Counted from the first letter of the stretch, positions 41,889-50,774 are shown. The stretch is 64,000 nucleotides of DNA from Lentisalinibacter salinarum (GCF_040706555.1 NZ_JAPDRH010000002.1:806001-870000); one strand, 5' to 3'. The notes: generated from the letters alone by a model not told the origin. Program-made: numbers and translations.

Positions 41889-42242
41889 ATGGACGGCCTG
41901 TTCAACAGACTGCACGACCGGCGTGAGCCGCCCGGCATCGAGCTGGACATCCTGCGGCGCATGCCGCGGATCTTCCTGCTCGGCACCGCCGCGCCGTTCG
42001 TCCTCTCCGGCCTGGTCCGGCTCTGGCTCGCCGGCGACACCGGATTCGACGTGGCGAAGCGCGTCGCCAGCGTGGACATTTTTGCGATCGCGCTGGTCGT
42101 GACCTTCTGGACGGCGGCGCTCACCGTCTCCATCGCGTGCTTCATCATCTTCGTGATGAAAGGGCCGGGCTACGTGGCCGACGCCTACCACCTGAATGAT
42201 GCGCCGGAGCCGGCTGCCCGGCCGGACAGACTCCGGCCCTGA
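41889..42242 (+). CDS. Conserved two-helix membrane protein of unknown function
   Basis: 117 residues. A conserved N-terminus (MDGLFNRLHDRREPPGIELD) is followed by two membrane segments (about residues 27-48 and 63-90) and a short tail GPGYVADAYHLNDA. Found widely in gammaproteobacteria, function unknown. TAATCT at 41877-41882 ends 6 bases before the ATG, and there is no ribosome site. Confidence 0.8.
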   Translation: MDGLFNRLHDRREPPGIELDILRRMPRIFLLGTAAPFVLSGLVRLWLAGDTGFDVAKRVASVDIFAIALVVTFWTAALTVSIACFIIFVMKGPGYVADAYHLNDAPEPAARPDRLRP

Positions 42243-42255
42243 CCGGACGGGCCGG

Positions 42256-42981
42256 TCAGACCGGCCCGTAGACCTCCCGCATCACCTCCCCCACGTCGGT
42301 CATCGCCTGCGCGCCATCGCCCTCGTAGGCGGCGCCGTGCATCGTGGCGCAGACCCGGGGGTTCAGGGCGGCGAGCCGTGCCAGGTGCGTGCCGGTATCC
42401 GGCGTCCAGGGCATGTAACCGGCCATCGGGCCCTGCTGGTAGGTGGTCAGCGTCTCGCGAAAGCGCTCCGTGACGCTGTTGCCCGTGGCCGCCTCTACGT
42501 CGCCGAGCTGGTGCAGCAGATCCGAGCACAACAGCACCCGCTCGGTCTCCTCGAACAGCATGGCGGCATCCCAGCCATGTGGCAGGTGAGGTGTCGCACA
42601 GAAGTGGAACCGGCGCGCGCCGGTCTCGAAGGTCTCGCCGTCTTCCAGTATGCGCGGCGGCCGCTCCGCATAGTCGCCCAGGAAGACCATCGCGCCCACG
42701 TGGCTGCTCACGGCGGCCGCAGCCGGCGCCGCCTCGAGCCAGCGGTTCAGCGATCCGCACTCGTCCGGCTCGAAGTGGCTGAAGCCGATCCAGCGCAGGC
42801 TCGCCGGGTCGATCACCTTGCCGACCGCCTCGTACACCGCCGGGAAGAGCGACCGCATGCCCGTGTGATAGAGCAGCGGCTCATCGTCGCGGACGAGGAA
42901 CTGGTTGAACTGGATGCCGGCCTCGGGCACGAAAGTGGAGATGCGGAACACGTCCGCGGCGATCTCGGTGATGGTGGTCAT
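42256..42981 (-). CDS. MBL-fold diiron protein of the ODP type
   Basis: 241 residues. The metallo-beta-lactamase motif is HFEPDECG (His-x-Glu-x-Asp), as in flavodiiron and ODP proteins, not the HxHxDH of hydrolases. Further ligands are HLPHGWD, CSDLLHQ and MHGAAYEG. There is no flavodoxin domain, so it may be an oxygen-sensing or oxygen-binding diiron protein (ODP-like). Start at 42981 with AGGGGGAG upstream. An unusual tandem repeat lies 65-100 bases upstream of the start. Confidence 0.85.
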   Translation of the reverse strand: MTTITEIAADVFRISTFVPEAGIQFNQFLVRDDEPLLYHTGMRSLFPAVYEAVGKVIDPASLRWIGFSHFEPDECGSLNRWLEAAPAAAAVSSHVGAMVFLGDYAERPPRILEDGETFETGARRFHFCATPHLPHGWDAAMLFEETERVLLCSDLLHQLGDVEAATGNSVTERFRETLTTYQQGPMAGYMPWTPDTGTHLARLAALNPRVCATMHGAAYEGDGAQAMTDVGEVMREVYGPV

Positions 42982-43045
42982 ACCGCTCCCCCTGATCTGA
43001 CGACCAGTCCGGAGCATACGCCGTTTCCGACGAGACGGCACCGGC

Positions 43046-43093
43046 CGTGTCCGGCCATATCCGGCCATATCGTCCGGCCATTTCGGGCCATAT
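43046..43093. repeat. Short direct repeats CCGGCCATAT
   Basis: Two exact adjacent copies (43051-43060, 43061-43070) plus three degenerate ones before and after, in the divergent gap between the MBL and carbonic anhydrase genes. Palindromic core GGCCATATGGCC-like. Possible operator. Confidence 0.6.
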
Positions 43094-43191
43094 AACGGGA
43101 TGGAATACCGCGGTAACAAAGCTCTATTTCACGTCGGAGGCGCGGGCCGGTAGCCTTCCGGACCCTGTACCCACCAGCCGGGAGAGAGATC

Positions 43192-43695
43192 ATGTCTGCA
43201 ACCGAGGAATTCCTTGCCGCAAACGAACGCTACGCGGAGACCTTCGACAAGGGCGACAAGCCCATGCCGCCGGGCAAGAAGGTGGCGGTGGTCGCCTGCA
43301 TGGATGCGCGGCTGGAGACCGGGCGCCTGCTCGGGCTGGAGGAAGGCGATGCCCACGTGATCCGCAACGCCGGCGGCGTGGTCACCGACGACGTGATCCG
43401 CTCGCTGGCCATCTCCCAGCGGCTGCTCGGCACCCGGGAGATCGTGCTGATCCACCACACCGACTGCGGCATGCTCACGTTCAAGGACGATGCGGTGAAG
43501 GCGGAGATCGAGGAGGAGACCGGTGTGCGGCCCCACTTCGCGCTGGAGGCCTTCCCCGATCCCGCGGAGGACGTCGTGCAGTCCATCCGCCGCATCCGTA
43601 ACAGCCCCTTCGTCCCCCACAAGGATGCCGTGCGGGGTTTCGTGTACGACGTGAAGACCGGGCGGCTGAACGAGGTGGAGGCAGATCGGGGCTGA
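43192..43695 (+). CDS. Beta-class carbonic anhydrase
   Basis: 167 residues. Zinc ligands: Cys and the Asp-Arg pair in VVACMDARLE, and His-x-x-Cys in VLIHHTDCGM; RNAGGVVTDDVIRS forms the substrate loop. This is the small beta-CA type that interconverts CO2 and bicarbonate in the cytoplasm. Strong ribosome site GGGAGAGA. Its TGA stop and last Arg-Gly codons lie in a half REP unit. Confidence 0.95.
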   Translation: MSATEEFLAANERYAETFDKGDKPMPPGKKVAVVACMDARLETGRLLGLEEGDAHVIRNAGGVVTDDVIRSLAISQRLLGTREIVLIHHTDCGMLTFKDDAVKAEIEEETGVRPHFALEAFPDPAEDVVQSIRRIRNSPFVPHKDAVRGFVYDVKTGRLNEVEADRG

Positions 43696-43709
43696 AGCCC
43701 CTCCCACAT
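43686..43709. repeat. Half REP-like unit at the end of the carbonic anhydrase gene
   Basis: TCGGGGCTGAAGCCCCTCCC, containing the TGA stop of the gene. Confidence 0.85.
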
Positions 43710-43792
43710 CGGGCCGCTTGACCCGAGGCGGCGGGGATGCAAGCCTGAAGGGGTGACTTAACCCGGCGTGCACCGCCGGAACGGAGCGCTGC

Positions 43793-44386
43793 ATGCCCAA
43801 AGAGACCTGGAGGTTCTTCCAGGCCTTCATGAAATCCCCGATGGTCGTGGCCTCGGTCGTACCGAGTTCGCTCTTCCTGAAACGCCGCATCGTCGCGGCA
43901 GCGGATCTGGCGACTGCCAGCGTCGTCGTGGAACTGGGTGCCGGCACCGGCGGCACCACCCGGGCATTGCTCGAGGCCATGGACAGCCGTGGCCGGCTGA
44001 TCGCCATCGAGCGCACCGCCGACTTCGTGCCCGGGCTGGAGGCCATCGAGGACGAGCGCTTCGAACTCGTGCACGGCTGCGCGAGCGCCATCGGCGAGGT
44101 ACTGGCGGAGCGAGGCTACGCCGGCGCAGACGTCGTCGTCTCCGGCATCCCCTTCTCCACCATGCCGGAGACGCTCTCGGCAGAGATCATCACGGCGGTC
44201 CACGACGCCCTGAACCCGGGCGGGCGCTTCGTCGCCTATCAGTTCAGCGGCCGCGTGGCCGAATACACCCGACCGGTGATGGGCCGCCCGACGATCCAGC
44301 GCGAGATCCTGAACGTGCCGCCCATGCGCGTGTTTACGTGGGAGAAGAAGCGGGCCGACCTCGACGCTGCCGCCAACGCGGCGTAG
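43793..44386 (+). CDS. SAM-dependent methyltransferase, PmtA/phospholipid N-methyltransferase-like
   Basis: 197 residues. VVVELGAGTGGTTRALLEA (motif I), LIAIERTADFVPGLE, HGCASAI and DVVVSGIPFSTMPETL match class I methyltransferases of the phospholipid N-methyltransferase/rRNA adenine dimethylase-related group (COG3963). The N-terminal FFQAFMKSPMVVASVVPSS is a membrane-binding helix typical of PmtA. It may make methylated phosphatidylethanolamine; the specificity is inferred. GGAG ribosome site. Confidence 0.87.
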   Translation: MPKETWRFFQAFMKSPMVVASVVPSSLFLKRRIVAAADLATASVVVELGAGTGGTTRALLEAMDSRGRLIAIERTADFVPGLEAIEDERFELVHGCASAIGEVLAERGYAGADVVVSGIPFSTMPETLSAEIITAVHDALNPGGRFVAYQFSGRVAEYTRPVMGRPTIQREILNVPPMRVFTWEKKRADLDAAANAA

Positions 44387-44429
44387 TCTGGATGGGGCGC
44401 GGGTATCCGCGCCTGCCGGGAGTGCCACC

Positions 44430-44900
44430 GTGACGCGACTATCCCTTCCCGCCATCGCCATTGTGACCCTGGTGACGCTGGCGCTCGGCCTGGGCGCCTG
44501 CACGGGTCTGCGGCCGGGTTTCGAGACGCCGACCGTGACCGTGAGTTCCTTCCGTCCGCTGCCCGGCGATGGCGCCGTGCCCCGCTTCGAGATCGGGCTG
44601 CACATCGTGAATCCCAACCGGGAGGCGCTGAAACTGCAGGGCCTCGCCTATACCGTCAGCCTGGAAGGCCGGGAACTCGTGAAGGGTGTGGACAACGACC
44701 TGCCCGTGATCGAGGGCTACGGCGAAGGGGACGTGACGCTGGTGGCGACCCCGAACCTCCTCGGCGGCATCCGCCTCGTCACGGACCTGATGGCGAGCCC
44801 GCGCGATAAATTCTCCTATGCGCTGGAAGCGAAGCTCGACGTCGGCCGCTTCGCGCCGGCGATCCGGGTGCGGGACGAAGGCGAGATCGCGCTGCAATAG
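44430..44900 (+). CDS. LEA type 2 / WHy-domain lipoprotein
   Basis: 156 residues from a GTG start. Lipobox LGLGACTG, then an LEA_2 (WHy) beta domain: FEIGLHIVNPNREALKLQGLAYTVSLEGRELVKG and DVTLVATPNLLGG. Such proteins are lipid-anchored, often involved in desiccation or stress tolerance. Downstream is a REP. Confidence 0.9.
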   Translation: MTRLSLPAIAIVTLVTLALGLGACTGLRPGFETPTVTVSSFRPLPGDGAVPRFEIGLHIVNPNREALKLQGLAYTVSLEGRELVKGVDNDLPVIEGYGEGDVTLVATPNLLGGIRLVTDLMASPRDKFSYALEAKLDVGRFAPAIRVRDEGEIALQ

Positions 44901-44902
44901 CT

Positions 44903-44987
44903 GCAGGAGGGCATGTAGGAGGGGCTTTAGCCCCGATTTTTCGGTTCGGGGCTAAAGCCCCTCCTACATGCCCTCCTACCCCTCCTA
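44903..44987. repeat. REP-like palindrome (GGGGCTTTAGCCCC type) with extra partial units
   Basis: TGTAGGAGGGGCTTTAGCCC and GGGGCTAAAGCCCCTCCTAC around a 14-base centre, followed by two partial units. The TAG of the leftward gene (44985) lies in the last one. Confidence 0.88.
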
Positions 44988-45410
44988 TCCGGTCGTTCTG
45001 GCGTAGAGGTAGCCGCCCACGGCTCCGCAGAGCGCCTGCACGAGCAAGCCGCCGGTGCTGCGGGCGACAGCGACCGGAGTGATGTCGAATGCGGCGTGCA
45101 GGGCGAGATGGATGGTGGCCATCGCCACCGCGCCCGCCAGGGTGTAGAGCAGGTAGCGATAACGGGGCAGCCATTTCAGCAGCAGCGCCGCCACGCCGAA
45201 GGCGATGACGAATCCGATGACCAGCATGGGCAGGAACGACGTGGCCATGCCGCCGAGATCGTGGACGATCATCTCCAGCCGCGTGCCGAAACCGACCTCC
45301 GCACCCATGCCCTCCAGGCTCGCGGCGACGTGCTGGCTGGCGGAGATCACGGCGAGCAGGTAGGTCACCGCCACGGCGAGCACGAAAGATCCGATCCGTC
45401 TGAGCCACAT
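44985..45410 (-). CDS. Four-helix membrane protein of unknown function
   Basis: 141 residues. Four hydrophobic segments (about residues 5-25, 55-79, 85-107, 118-138) and an extracytoplasmic or cytoplasmic loop with SASQHVAASLEGMG. The ATG at 45410 has GGGGGAGG 9 bases upstream, better than the GTG 9 bases before it. No known family recognised. Divergent from the sugar dehydrogenase. Confidence 0.78.
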   Translation of the reverse strand: MWLRRIGSFVLAVAVTYLLAVISASQHVAASLEGMGAEVGFGTRLEMIVHDLGGMATSFLPMLVIGFVIAFGVAALLLKWLPRYRYLLYTLAGAVAMATIHLALHAAFDITPVAVARSTGGLLVQALCGAVGGYLYARTTG

Positions 45411-45492
45411 GGCCTGCACCCTCCCCCGCGCTACAGCAGCGCCGGAACCGGTGCTAGGCTAGCACAGTCGTCAGCCCTCCAGCGGAGCCGCC

Positions 45493-46587
45493 ATGTGCAA
45501 GCGTCTCGTCCTTTGTCTCGTCCTCATCGCCTCGCCGGCGCTCACCGCGGCGCAGGAACCGGATGACCGCGACTACCGCCTGGAGCAGGTTGCCACCGGC
45601 CTCGACATGCCCTGGTGCATCGCCTTCCTGCCGGAGGGCGGCTTCCTGGTCACCGAACTCGGCGGCACGCTGCGGCGCGTGAGTGCCGACGGCAGCATAG
45701 GCGATCCCGTCGGCGGCGTGCCGGCCGTCTACCGGGCGAGCCAGGGCGGACTGTTCGACGTGCTGCTCGCGCCGGACTTCGCGAGCAGCCGCGTGCTATA
45801 TCTCTCCTATGCCGAGGGACCGCCGGACTCCAACGCCACCGCGGTCGCGCGGGCGCGCCTGGAAGGTGACGCTCTCGCCGGCGTCGAGGTGATCTTCCGC
45901 GTCGCACCGCGCAAGGACACGCCGGTGCACTACGGCGGCCGCCTGGCCTGGCACCCCGACGGCACGCTGCTGCTCACCACCGGCGACGGCTTCGACTATC
46001 GGGAGGCGGCACAGGACCTCGGCAGTCAGATGGGCAAGGTGATCCGGATGAACCCGGACGGCTCGCCGGCGGACGGCAATCCTTTCGCCGAGGCGCCTTA
46101 CGTGTGGAGCTACGGCCACCGCAATCCCCAGGGCCTCTCGGTGGCGTCCGACGGCACCGTCTGGCTGCACGAGCACGGACCGAAGGGCGGCGACGAGGTG
46201 AACGTCGTCGAGCCCGGCGTGAACTACGGCTGGCCGGTGATCACATACGGGCTGGACTACAACGGCGCCTACGTCTCGCCGTTCACCGAGATGGAAGGCA
46301 TGCGCCAGCCGCTGCACGTGTGGACGCCGTCCATCGCGCCGTCCGGCCTGACGGTGTACGAAGGCATGCTGTTCCCGGAGTGGCGGGGCGACCTGTTCGT
46401 GGGTGCGCTGGTCGACAAGGACGTGCGCCGTCTGGACGTCGAGGGCGGCGAGATCGTCGCCGAAGAAGTGCTGTTCGGGGAGATAGGCGAGCGCATCCGC
46501 GACGTGGCCACGGGGCCCGATGGCGCCATCTACATCCTGGCGGAAGGCGAGCCTGGCACCCTCTGGCGCGTGACGCGCTCAGATTAA
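45493..46587 (+). CDS. PQQ-dependent soluble aldose sugar dehydrogenase (YliI-like)
   Basis: 364 residues. Signal peptide MCKRLVLCLVLIASPALTAA. The beta-propeller signature motifs are present: EQVATGLDMPWCIAFLPEGG, VHYGGRLAWHPDG, WSYGHRNPQGLS, LHEHGPKGGDEVN and PSIAPSGLTVYEG; the His and Arg that contact PQQ and substrate sit in these. The enzyme oxidises aldoses in the periplasm. PQQ synthesis genes are not in the window. Confidence 0.95.
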   Translation: MCKRLVLCLVLIASPALTAAQEPDDRDYRLEQVATGLDMPWCIAFLPEGGFLVTELGGTLRRVSADGSIGDPVGGVPAVYRASQGGLFDVLLAPDFASSRVLYLSYAEGPPDSNATAVARARLEGDALAGVEVIFRVAPRKDTPVHYGGRLAWHPDGTLLLTTGDGFDYREAAQDLGSQMGKVIRMNPDGSPADGNPFAEAPYVWSYGHRNPQGLSVASDGTVWLHEHGPKGGDEVNVVEPGVNYGWPVITYGLDYNGAYVSPFTEMEGMRQPLHVWTPSIAPSGLTVYEGMLFPEWRGDLFVGALVDKDVRRLDVEGGEIVAEEVLFGEIGERIRDVATGPDGAIYILAEGEPGTLWRVTRSD

Positions 46588-46660
46588 TGCAGGAGGGGCG
46601 GTAGGAGGGGCTTTAGCCCCGACTCATTATCAAGAATCGGGCCTGAAGGCCCTCCTACGT
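46588..46660. repeat. REP-like palindrome
   Basis: One arm is GTAGGAGGGGCTTTAGCCCC and the other CGGGCCTGAAGGCCCTCCTA, with a partial unit before. It mixes the two core types of the family. Confidence 0.88.
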
Positions 46661-46663
46661 GAT

Positions 46664-46873
46664 TCAGTCCTCGATGCGGAATCCGATCTTCACCGTCACC
46701 TGCCAGTATTTGACGGCATCGCCTTCGATGTAGCCGCGCGTCTCGGTGACCTTGAACCAGTCCATATGTTTCACGGACTCGCCGGCCTTTTTGATCGCCT
46801 TCGAGATGGCGTCGTCGGTGCCCACAGTCGAAGAGCCGGTGACGTCGATCTGTTTATAGACATGGTCTTCCAT
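46664..46873 (-). CDS. Dodecin family protein
   Basis: 69 residues. VYKQIDVTGSSTVGTDDAISKA and HMDWFKVTETRGYIEG match dodecin, a small dodecameric flavin-binding protein; the W in DWFKV is the flavin-stacking Trp. Strong ribosome site AGGAGG 6 bases before the ATG. Confidence 0.95.
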   Translation of the reverse strand: MEDHVYKQIDVTGSSTVGTDDAISKAIKKAGESVKHMDWFKVTETRGYIEGDAVKYWQVTVKIGFRIED

Positions 46874-46919
46874 GCAGAAACCTCCTGTTTCTTCGATGAG
46901 TACACGGCCAGTGTAACGG

Positions 46920-49286
46920 CTATCCGGCCGCCGTCTCGAACCCGACTCCGGCGAGCACCCTGTCCATCACCTCGACGAGGCGGTCCGCGTGCGGCCGGGA
47001 GAAGACGAGCGGCGGGCGTATCTTCAGCACGTTGTCGGCGATGCCGGTGCGGCCGACGAGCACGCCCTCGCGGCGCATGCCGTTCATGACGGCGCGAGCG
47101 ATTGCCGGCGCCGGCTCCCGCGTCTCCCGGTCGCGCACCAGCTCCACACCGGCGAACAGCCCCGCCCCGCGCACGTCGCCGATGGCCTCGTGCCGCGACT
47201 GCAGCCCGACCAGCGCCTCACGCAGATAGCCGCCGGTCACGCGGGCGTTCTCCTGCAGCGCCTCGTGCTCGATCACATCCAGTACCGCCAGCCCGGCCGC
47301 ACAGGACACGGGGTTACCGCCGAAGGTATTGAAGTACTCGAAATCGCGGGCGAAGCGCCCGGCGATCTCCGGCGTGGTGATCACCGCCGCCAGCGGATGA
47401 CCATTCCCCATCGGTTTGCCGAGCGTCACGATGTCCGGCACCACGCCCTGCAGCTCGAAGCCCCAGAAGTGATCGCCGGTGCGGGCGAATCCGGCCTGCA
47501 CCTCGTCGGCCACGCAGATGCCGCCCGCGGCGCGCACCCTTTGCCAGGCATCGGCGAGATACCCCGCCGGGGCTGTGAAGATGCCGTCGCTTGACCAGAT
47601 CGTATCGACGAAAAAGGCCGCCGGCCGATGGCCCCGATCGGCCAGCCCTGCGATCGCCTCGTCCAGCGTCGCGCCGTAGCGCGCGGACGCATCCTCACCC
47701 CGGAACGGCCCGTTGTAGACGTCCGGCGCCGGCACGGTCGCGACCCGGTCGGGCGTCCGGCGTTCCGGCAGTTCTTCCGGCGAGAACGCCGCCACCGCCA
47801 TGGTGTTGCCGTGGTAGGCATTGCGGCTGACAATCGCGCCGTCCCCGCCGGTGACCGCCTGGGCCATCTGCCAGGCCAGGTCGTTGGCCTCGCTTCCGGT
47901 GCAGACGAAGAAGCAGACGGAGAGTTCGCCGGGCAGCCGCGCGCCGAGACGCTCCGCGTAATCCAGGATGTGCTCGTGCAGATAACGGGTGTTGGTATTC
48001 AGCGTGCGTGACTGGCGCGCTATCGCCTCCGTCACCGCCGGATGGCAATGGCCGACGCAGGCGACGTTGTTGTAGGCATCGAGATAGGCGCGGCCCGATG
48101 CGTCGTACAACCAGACTCCTTCGCCGCGGACGATGTGCAGCGGCTCGTCGTAAGTGAGCGAGAGCCCGGGGCCGAGCAGGGCACGGCGCCGCTCGCGCAG
48201 GCTGGCGTCGCCATAGCCATTCCCGCCGCGCCGCTCCGTGGCGGCAGGCAGCCCGAGCTCGTGCCGCAGTACCCGCGTCGCCTCCCGTTCGTCGATCGCC
48301 TCCAGCCGCTCCATCGTGCGCAGGGAAGCCTCGTGGCCGCCGAGTATGTAGTCGACGTTTTCCGGGTGCTCCCGGGCCCGCCAGGCGCAGATCGCCACCG
48401 AGGTGGCGAGCCGCAGCTGCACGAGATGGAACAGGATGTCGACCTCGGCCGGCTCCAGCGGCCGCACCGTGTGGAAGGCGGCAGCGATCTCGGCGAGCAC
48501 GGCGAGCTCGTCGTCGTGGCCGATGACCTGGTAGGCCGCCAGCACGGCGAGATCGTTCACCAGCGGTGCGTGCACCATGTCGCCGAAATCGATGATGCCG
48601 CTCACCCGCTCCGGATCCTCTGCACTCACCAGTACGTTGTCCGGGTTGAAATCGTTGTGGATCACCTGGGCACGCAGTGCCGCGAGCGCCGCCTCGCCCC
48701 GTGACGCATACCGGTCGAAGACCCGCTCGGCCAGTTCCCGGCCGCGGCGCTCTTCGATGTGTACGGCGAGTTCGCGCACCGCCGCCGTCTGGTTGACGTC
48801 CCACAGCAGGGGATGACGCGCCGCGGCGTGGAAGAAACCCTGCAGGGCGCGGCCGAGCGCCGCCAGCGTGGCGCCGAGATGGCGCCTGAGTCCGGGTGTC
48901 GAGGACACGTCGCCCACCGGCACGCCGGGCAGATAACTCACCAGGCGCACCAGACTGCGGCCGCCGGGCAGATCCACCGACTGCAGCAGCTCACCGTCGG
49001 GTCCCGGCTCGATACGCGGCACGGGCAGGTCCGGCGCGGTGCGGGCGATGTGGTCCAGCGCCCGCGCCTGGAAGTCGAGCACGGCCGGCGATTCGGCGGC
49101 ATTGGAGACCTTCAGCACGAACTCGCGGCCGTCGTCCGCCGTGTAGCGGAAGTTCCGATCCCGCTCGCTGTCGAGCGGAGTTGCGCTGCCTGGGAGGGCG
49201 TAGTGCTCGCGCACCAGATCCGCGGCCTGTTCCGGCGTCAGGTCCGGAGCCGGCGTGGTCATCAAGCGTAGGGGGTCGGTGGTCAT
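46920..49286 (-). CDS. Fusion of APH-type kinase and class III PLP phospho-lyase/aminotransferase
   Basis: 788 residues. Residues about 15-345 are an aminoglycoside-phosphotransferase fold kinase: VIHNDFNPDNVLV (catalytic loop) and GIIDFGDMVH (metal loop), like human hydroxylysine kinase AGPHD1. Residues about 370-785 are a class III PLP enzyme: CTGSEANDLAWQMA, CVADEVQAGFARTG and the PLP Lys in IVTLGKPMGNGHP, most like ETNPPL/PHYKPL (AGXT2L) phospho-lyases. The fusion suggests that one protein phosphorylates a hydroxyl and then eliminates phosphate and ammonia, as in hydroxylysine breakdown. The M23-like middle domain found in some relatives is absent. It starts 8 bases after the M20 peptidase stop; the ATG at 49262 is an alternative. 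Confidence 0.88.
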   Translation of the reverse strand: MTTDPLRLMTTPAPDLTPEQAADLVREHYALPGSATPLDSERDRNFRYTADDGREFVLKVSNAAESPAVLDFQARALDHIARTAPDLPVPRIEPGPDGELLQSVDLPGGRSLVRLVSYLPGVPVGDVSSTPGLRRHLGATLAALGRALQGFFHAAARHPLLWDVNQTAAVRELAVHIEERRGRELAERVFDRYASRGEAALAALRAQVIHNDFNPDNVLVSAEDPERVSGIIDFGDMVHAPLVNDLAVLAAYQVIGHDDELAVLAEIAAAFHTVRPLEPAEVDILFHLVQLRLATSVAICAWRAREHPENVDYILGGHEASLRTMERLEAIDEREATRVLRHELGLPAATERRGGNGYGDASLRERRRALLGPGLSLTYDEPLHIVRGEGVWLYDASGRAYLDAYNNVACVGHCHPAVTEAIARQSRTLNTNTRYLHEHILDYAERLGARLPGELSVCFFVCTGSEANDLAWQMAQAVTGGDGAIVSRNAYHGNTMAVAAFSPEELPERRTPDRVATVPAPDVYNGPFRGEDASARYGATLDEAIAGLADRGHRPAAFFVDTIWSSDGIFTAPAGYLADAWQRVRAAGGICVADEVQAGFARTGDHFWGFELQGVVPDIVTLGKPMGNGHPLAAVITTPEIAGRFARDFEYFNTFGGNPVSCAAGLAVLDVIEHEALQENARVTGGYLREALVGLQSRHEAIGDVRGAGLFAGVELVRDRETREPAPAIARAVMNGMRREGVLVGRTGIADNVLKIRPPLVFSRPHADRLVEVMDRVLAGVGFETAAG

Positions 49287-49294
49287 CGGCCGGG

Positions 49295-50698
49295 TCACTC
49301 GGCGGCGCCGATCTCCATGACGATCTCCCAAAGGAAGCGCACCATCTCCTTCAGCGACTCCTCGGCCACGCGCTCGTTGTCGCTGTGGGCGCCGTAGCGG
49401 CTGTTGATCTCGGCCAGCGTGCGTGCCGGGCCGATGCCGTAGGCCTGCACGCCCTTCGCCCTGAGCTGGGACATATCCGTGGCGCCGGTGGCCATCACCG
49501 GCAGCGTGGTCGAGCCGGGATAGAGCCGCTGAGCCACGCCCTCGATCACCTGGAACATCTCGTTGTCGATGCCGGACGGCGGCGCCTCCGGGCGGTAGAT
49601 CTCCTCGGGCACGATCTCGATGGCCGGGTTGTCGATGAGCGCGGCGAGCTTGTCATAGAAGCCGTCTACGTCCTCGCCGGGCAGCATGCGGATGTCGAGC
49701 ATGGCCTCGGCCTCGGACGGGATCACGTTGCGGCGGAAGCCGCCGTCGACGATGGTCGGCACGACAGAGGTGCGCAGAGCCGAGTAATGATAAGGGTCGT
49801 TCTGCCGGAACCAGGCGTCGATCTCAGTCTGGTGCTCCGGATTTTCGACGTTGGCGTAGCGCCAGGATGTCTCGCCGTCGGTGAGCTCGGCCATGCGCCG
49901 GAAATACGCGCGAGTGGTCTCGTTCAGCCGTATCGGCGTCTCCCAGTTGCCGGCCTTCGCTACGGCCTCGGCCAGCATGGTGACGGCGTTGTCCGTGCGC
50001 GGCATCGAGCCGTGACCGGCCGTGCCCCGCGCCACCAGCTTCGCCCGCCGCGGCATCTTCTCCGTGGTCTGGATACCCACCACCTTCACCTGGCCGTCCT
50101 CCAGCCGGTTGGTGCCGCCCTCGGCGATCGCGTACTCCGCCGCGATCTTGTCCCAGTGGTTCTCGATCATGTACGTGATGCCCCACTGCGGCGTGCCCTC
50201 CTCGCCGGCCTCGGCCAGGAAGATGACGTCCCGGTCCATCTCCACGCCGAGACGATTCAGCAGCAGGATGACCATGAGCCCGGCCGTCACGTTGTCCTTG
50301 TCGTCCAGCGTGCCGCGGCCCCAGACGTAGCCGTCCTTGCGCAGGCCGCTGAACGGCGGCTGCGCCCACTTATCCGCCTGCACGCCCACCACGTCCGTGT
50401 GGCCCATGATCAGTATCGGCGCTTTCGTGCCGTTGCCCTCGTAGCGGGTCACGAGATTGGCGCGGTCCGGATCCAGCGCGTACGTCTCGTATGCGATGCC
50501 CTCTTCCTGCAGCACCTCGCCCAGATATTCCGCCACCTCGGTCTCGTTGCCCGGCGGATTCACCGACTCGATCTGCACCAGGTCCACGAGGTAGCCGATG
50601 GACTCCTCGCCGACGGCTTCCCAGTCGACGAAGTAGCCGCTCTGGGCGGCGGCGGTGAGGGGAAGAACAATGAGTGTCGCCGCTATGGTCTTGAGCAT
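49295..50698 (-). CDS. M20 family metallopeptidase, secreted
   Basis: 467 residues with a signal peptide (MLKTIAATLIVLPLTAAAQS). Metal and catalytic motifs: IMGHTDVVGVQ, WGRGTLDDKDN and LAEAGEEGTPQWG; a lid domain lies between about residues 200 and 330. The enzyme is a periplasmic or extracellular dipeptidase/carboxypeptidase or aminoacylase of the M20 family. It is followed after 8 bases by the kinase-lyase fusion; release of amino acids by the peptidase and breakdown by the fusion is a plausible pair. ATG chosen for AAGGTG ribosome site. Confidence 0.9.
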   Translation of the reverse strand: MLKTIAATLIVLPLTAAAQSGYFVDWEAVGEESIGYLVDLVQIESVNPPGNETEVAEYLGEVLQEEGIAYETYALDPDRANLVTRYEGNGTKAPILIMGHTDVVGVQADKWAQPPFSGLRKDGYVWGRGTLDDKDNVTAGLMVILLLNRLGVEMDRDVIFLAEAGEEGTPQWGITYMIENHWDKIAAEYAIAEGGTNRLEDGQVKVVGIQTTEKMPRRAKLVARGTAGHGSMPRTDNAVTMLAEAVAKAGNWETPIRLNETTRAYFRRMAELTDGETSWRYANVENPEHQTEIDAWFRQNDPYHYSALRTSVVPTIVDGGFRRNVIPSEAEAMLDIRMLPGEDVDGFYDKLAALIDNPAIEIVPEEIYRPEAPPSGIDNEMFQVIEGVAQRLYPGSTTLPVMATGATDMSQLRAKGVQAYGIGPARTLAEINSRYGAHSDNERVAEESLKEMVRFLWEIVMEIGAAE

Positions 50699-50738
50699 GG
50701 AAGCACCTTGCACGAGTTCGGGTACAGTTTACTGAATC

Positions 50739-50755
50739 GGGTAGACTGGCGCCGT
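50739..50755 (+). promoter_or_regulatory. Promoter-like element shared with 35443-35459
   Basis: GGGTAGACTGGCGCCGT with TAGACT as -10; then GGGGAG as ribosome site and a GTG start at 50775. Confidence 0.5.
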
Positions 50756-50774
50756 TCGGGCGGGGAGCAGAACG

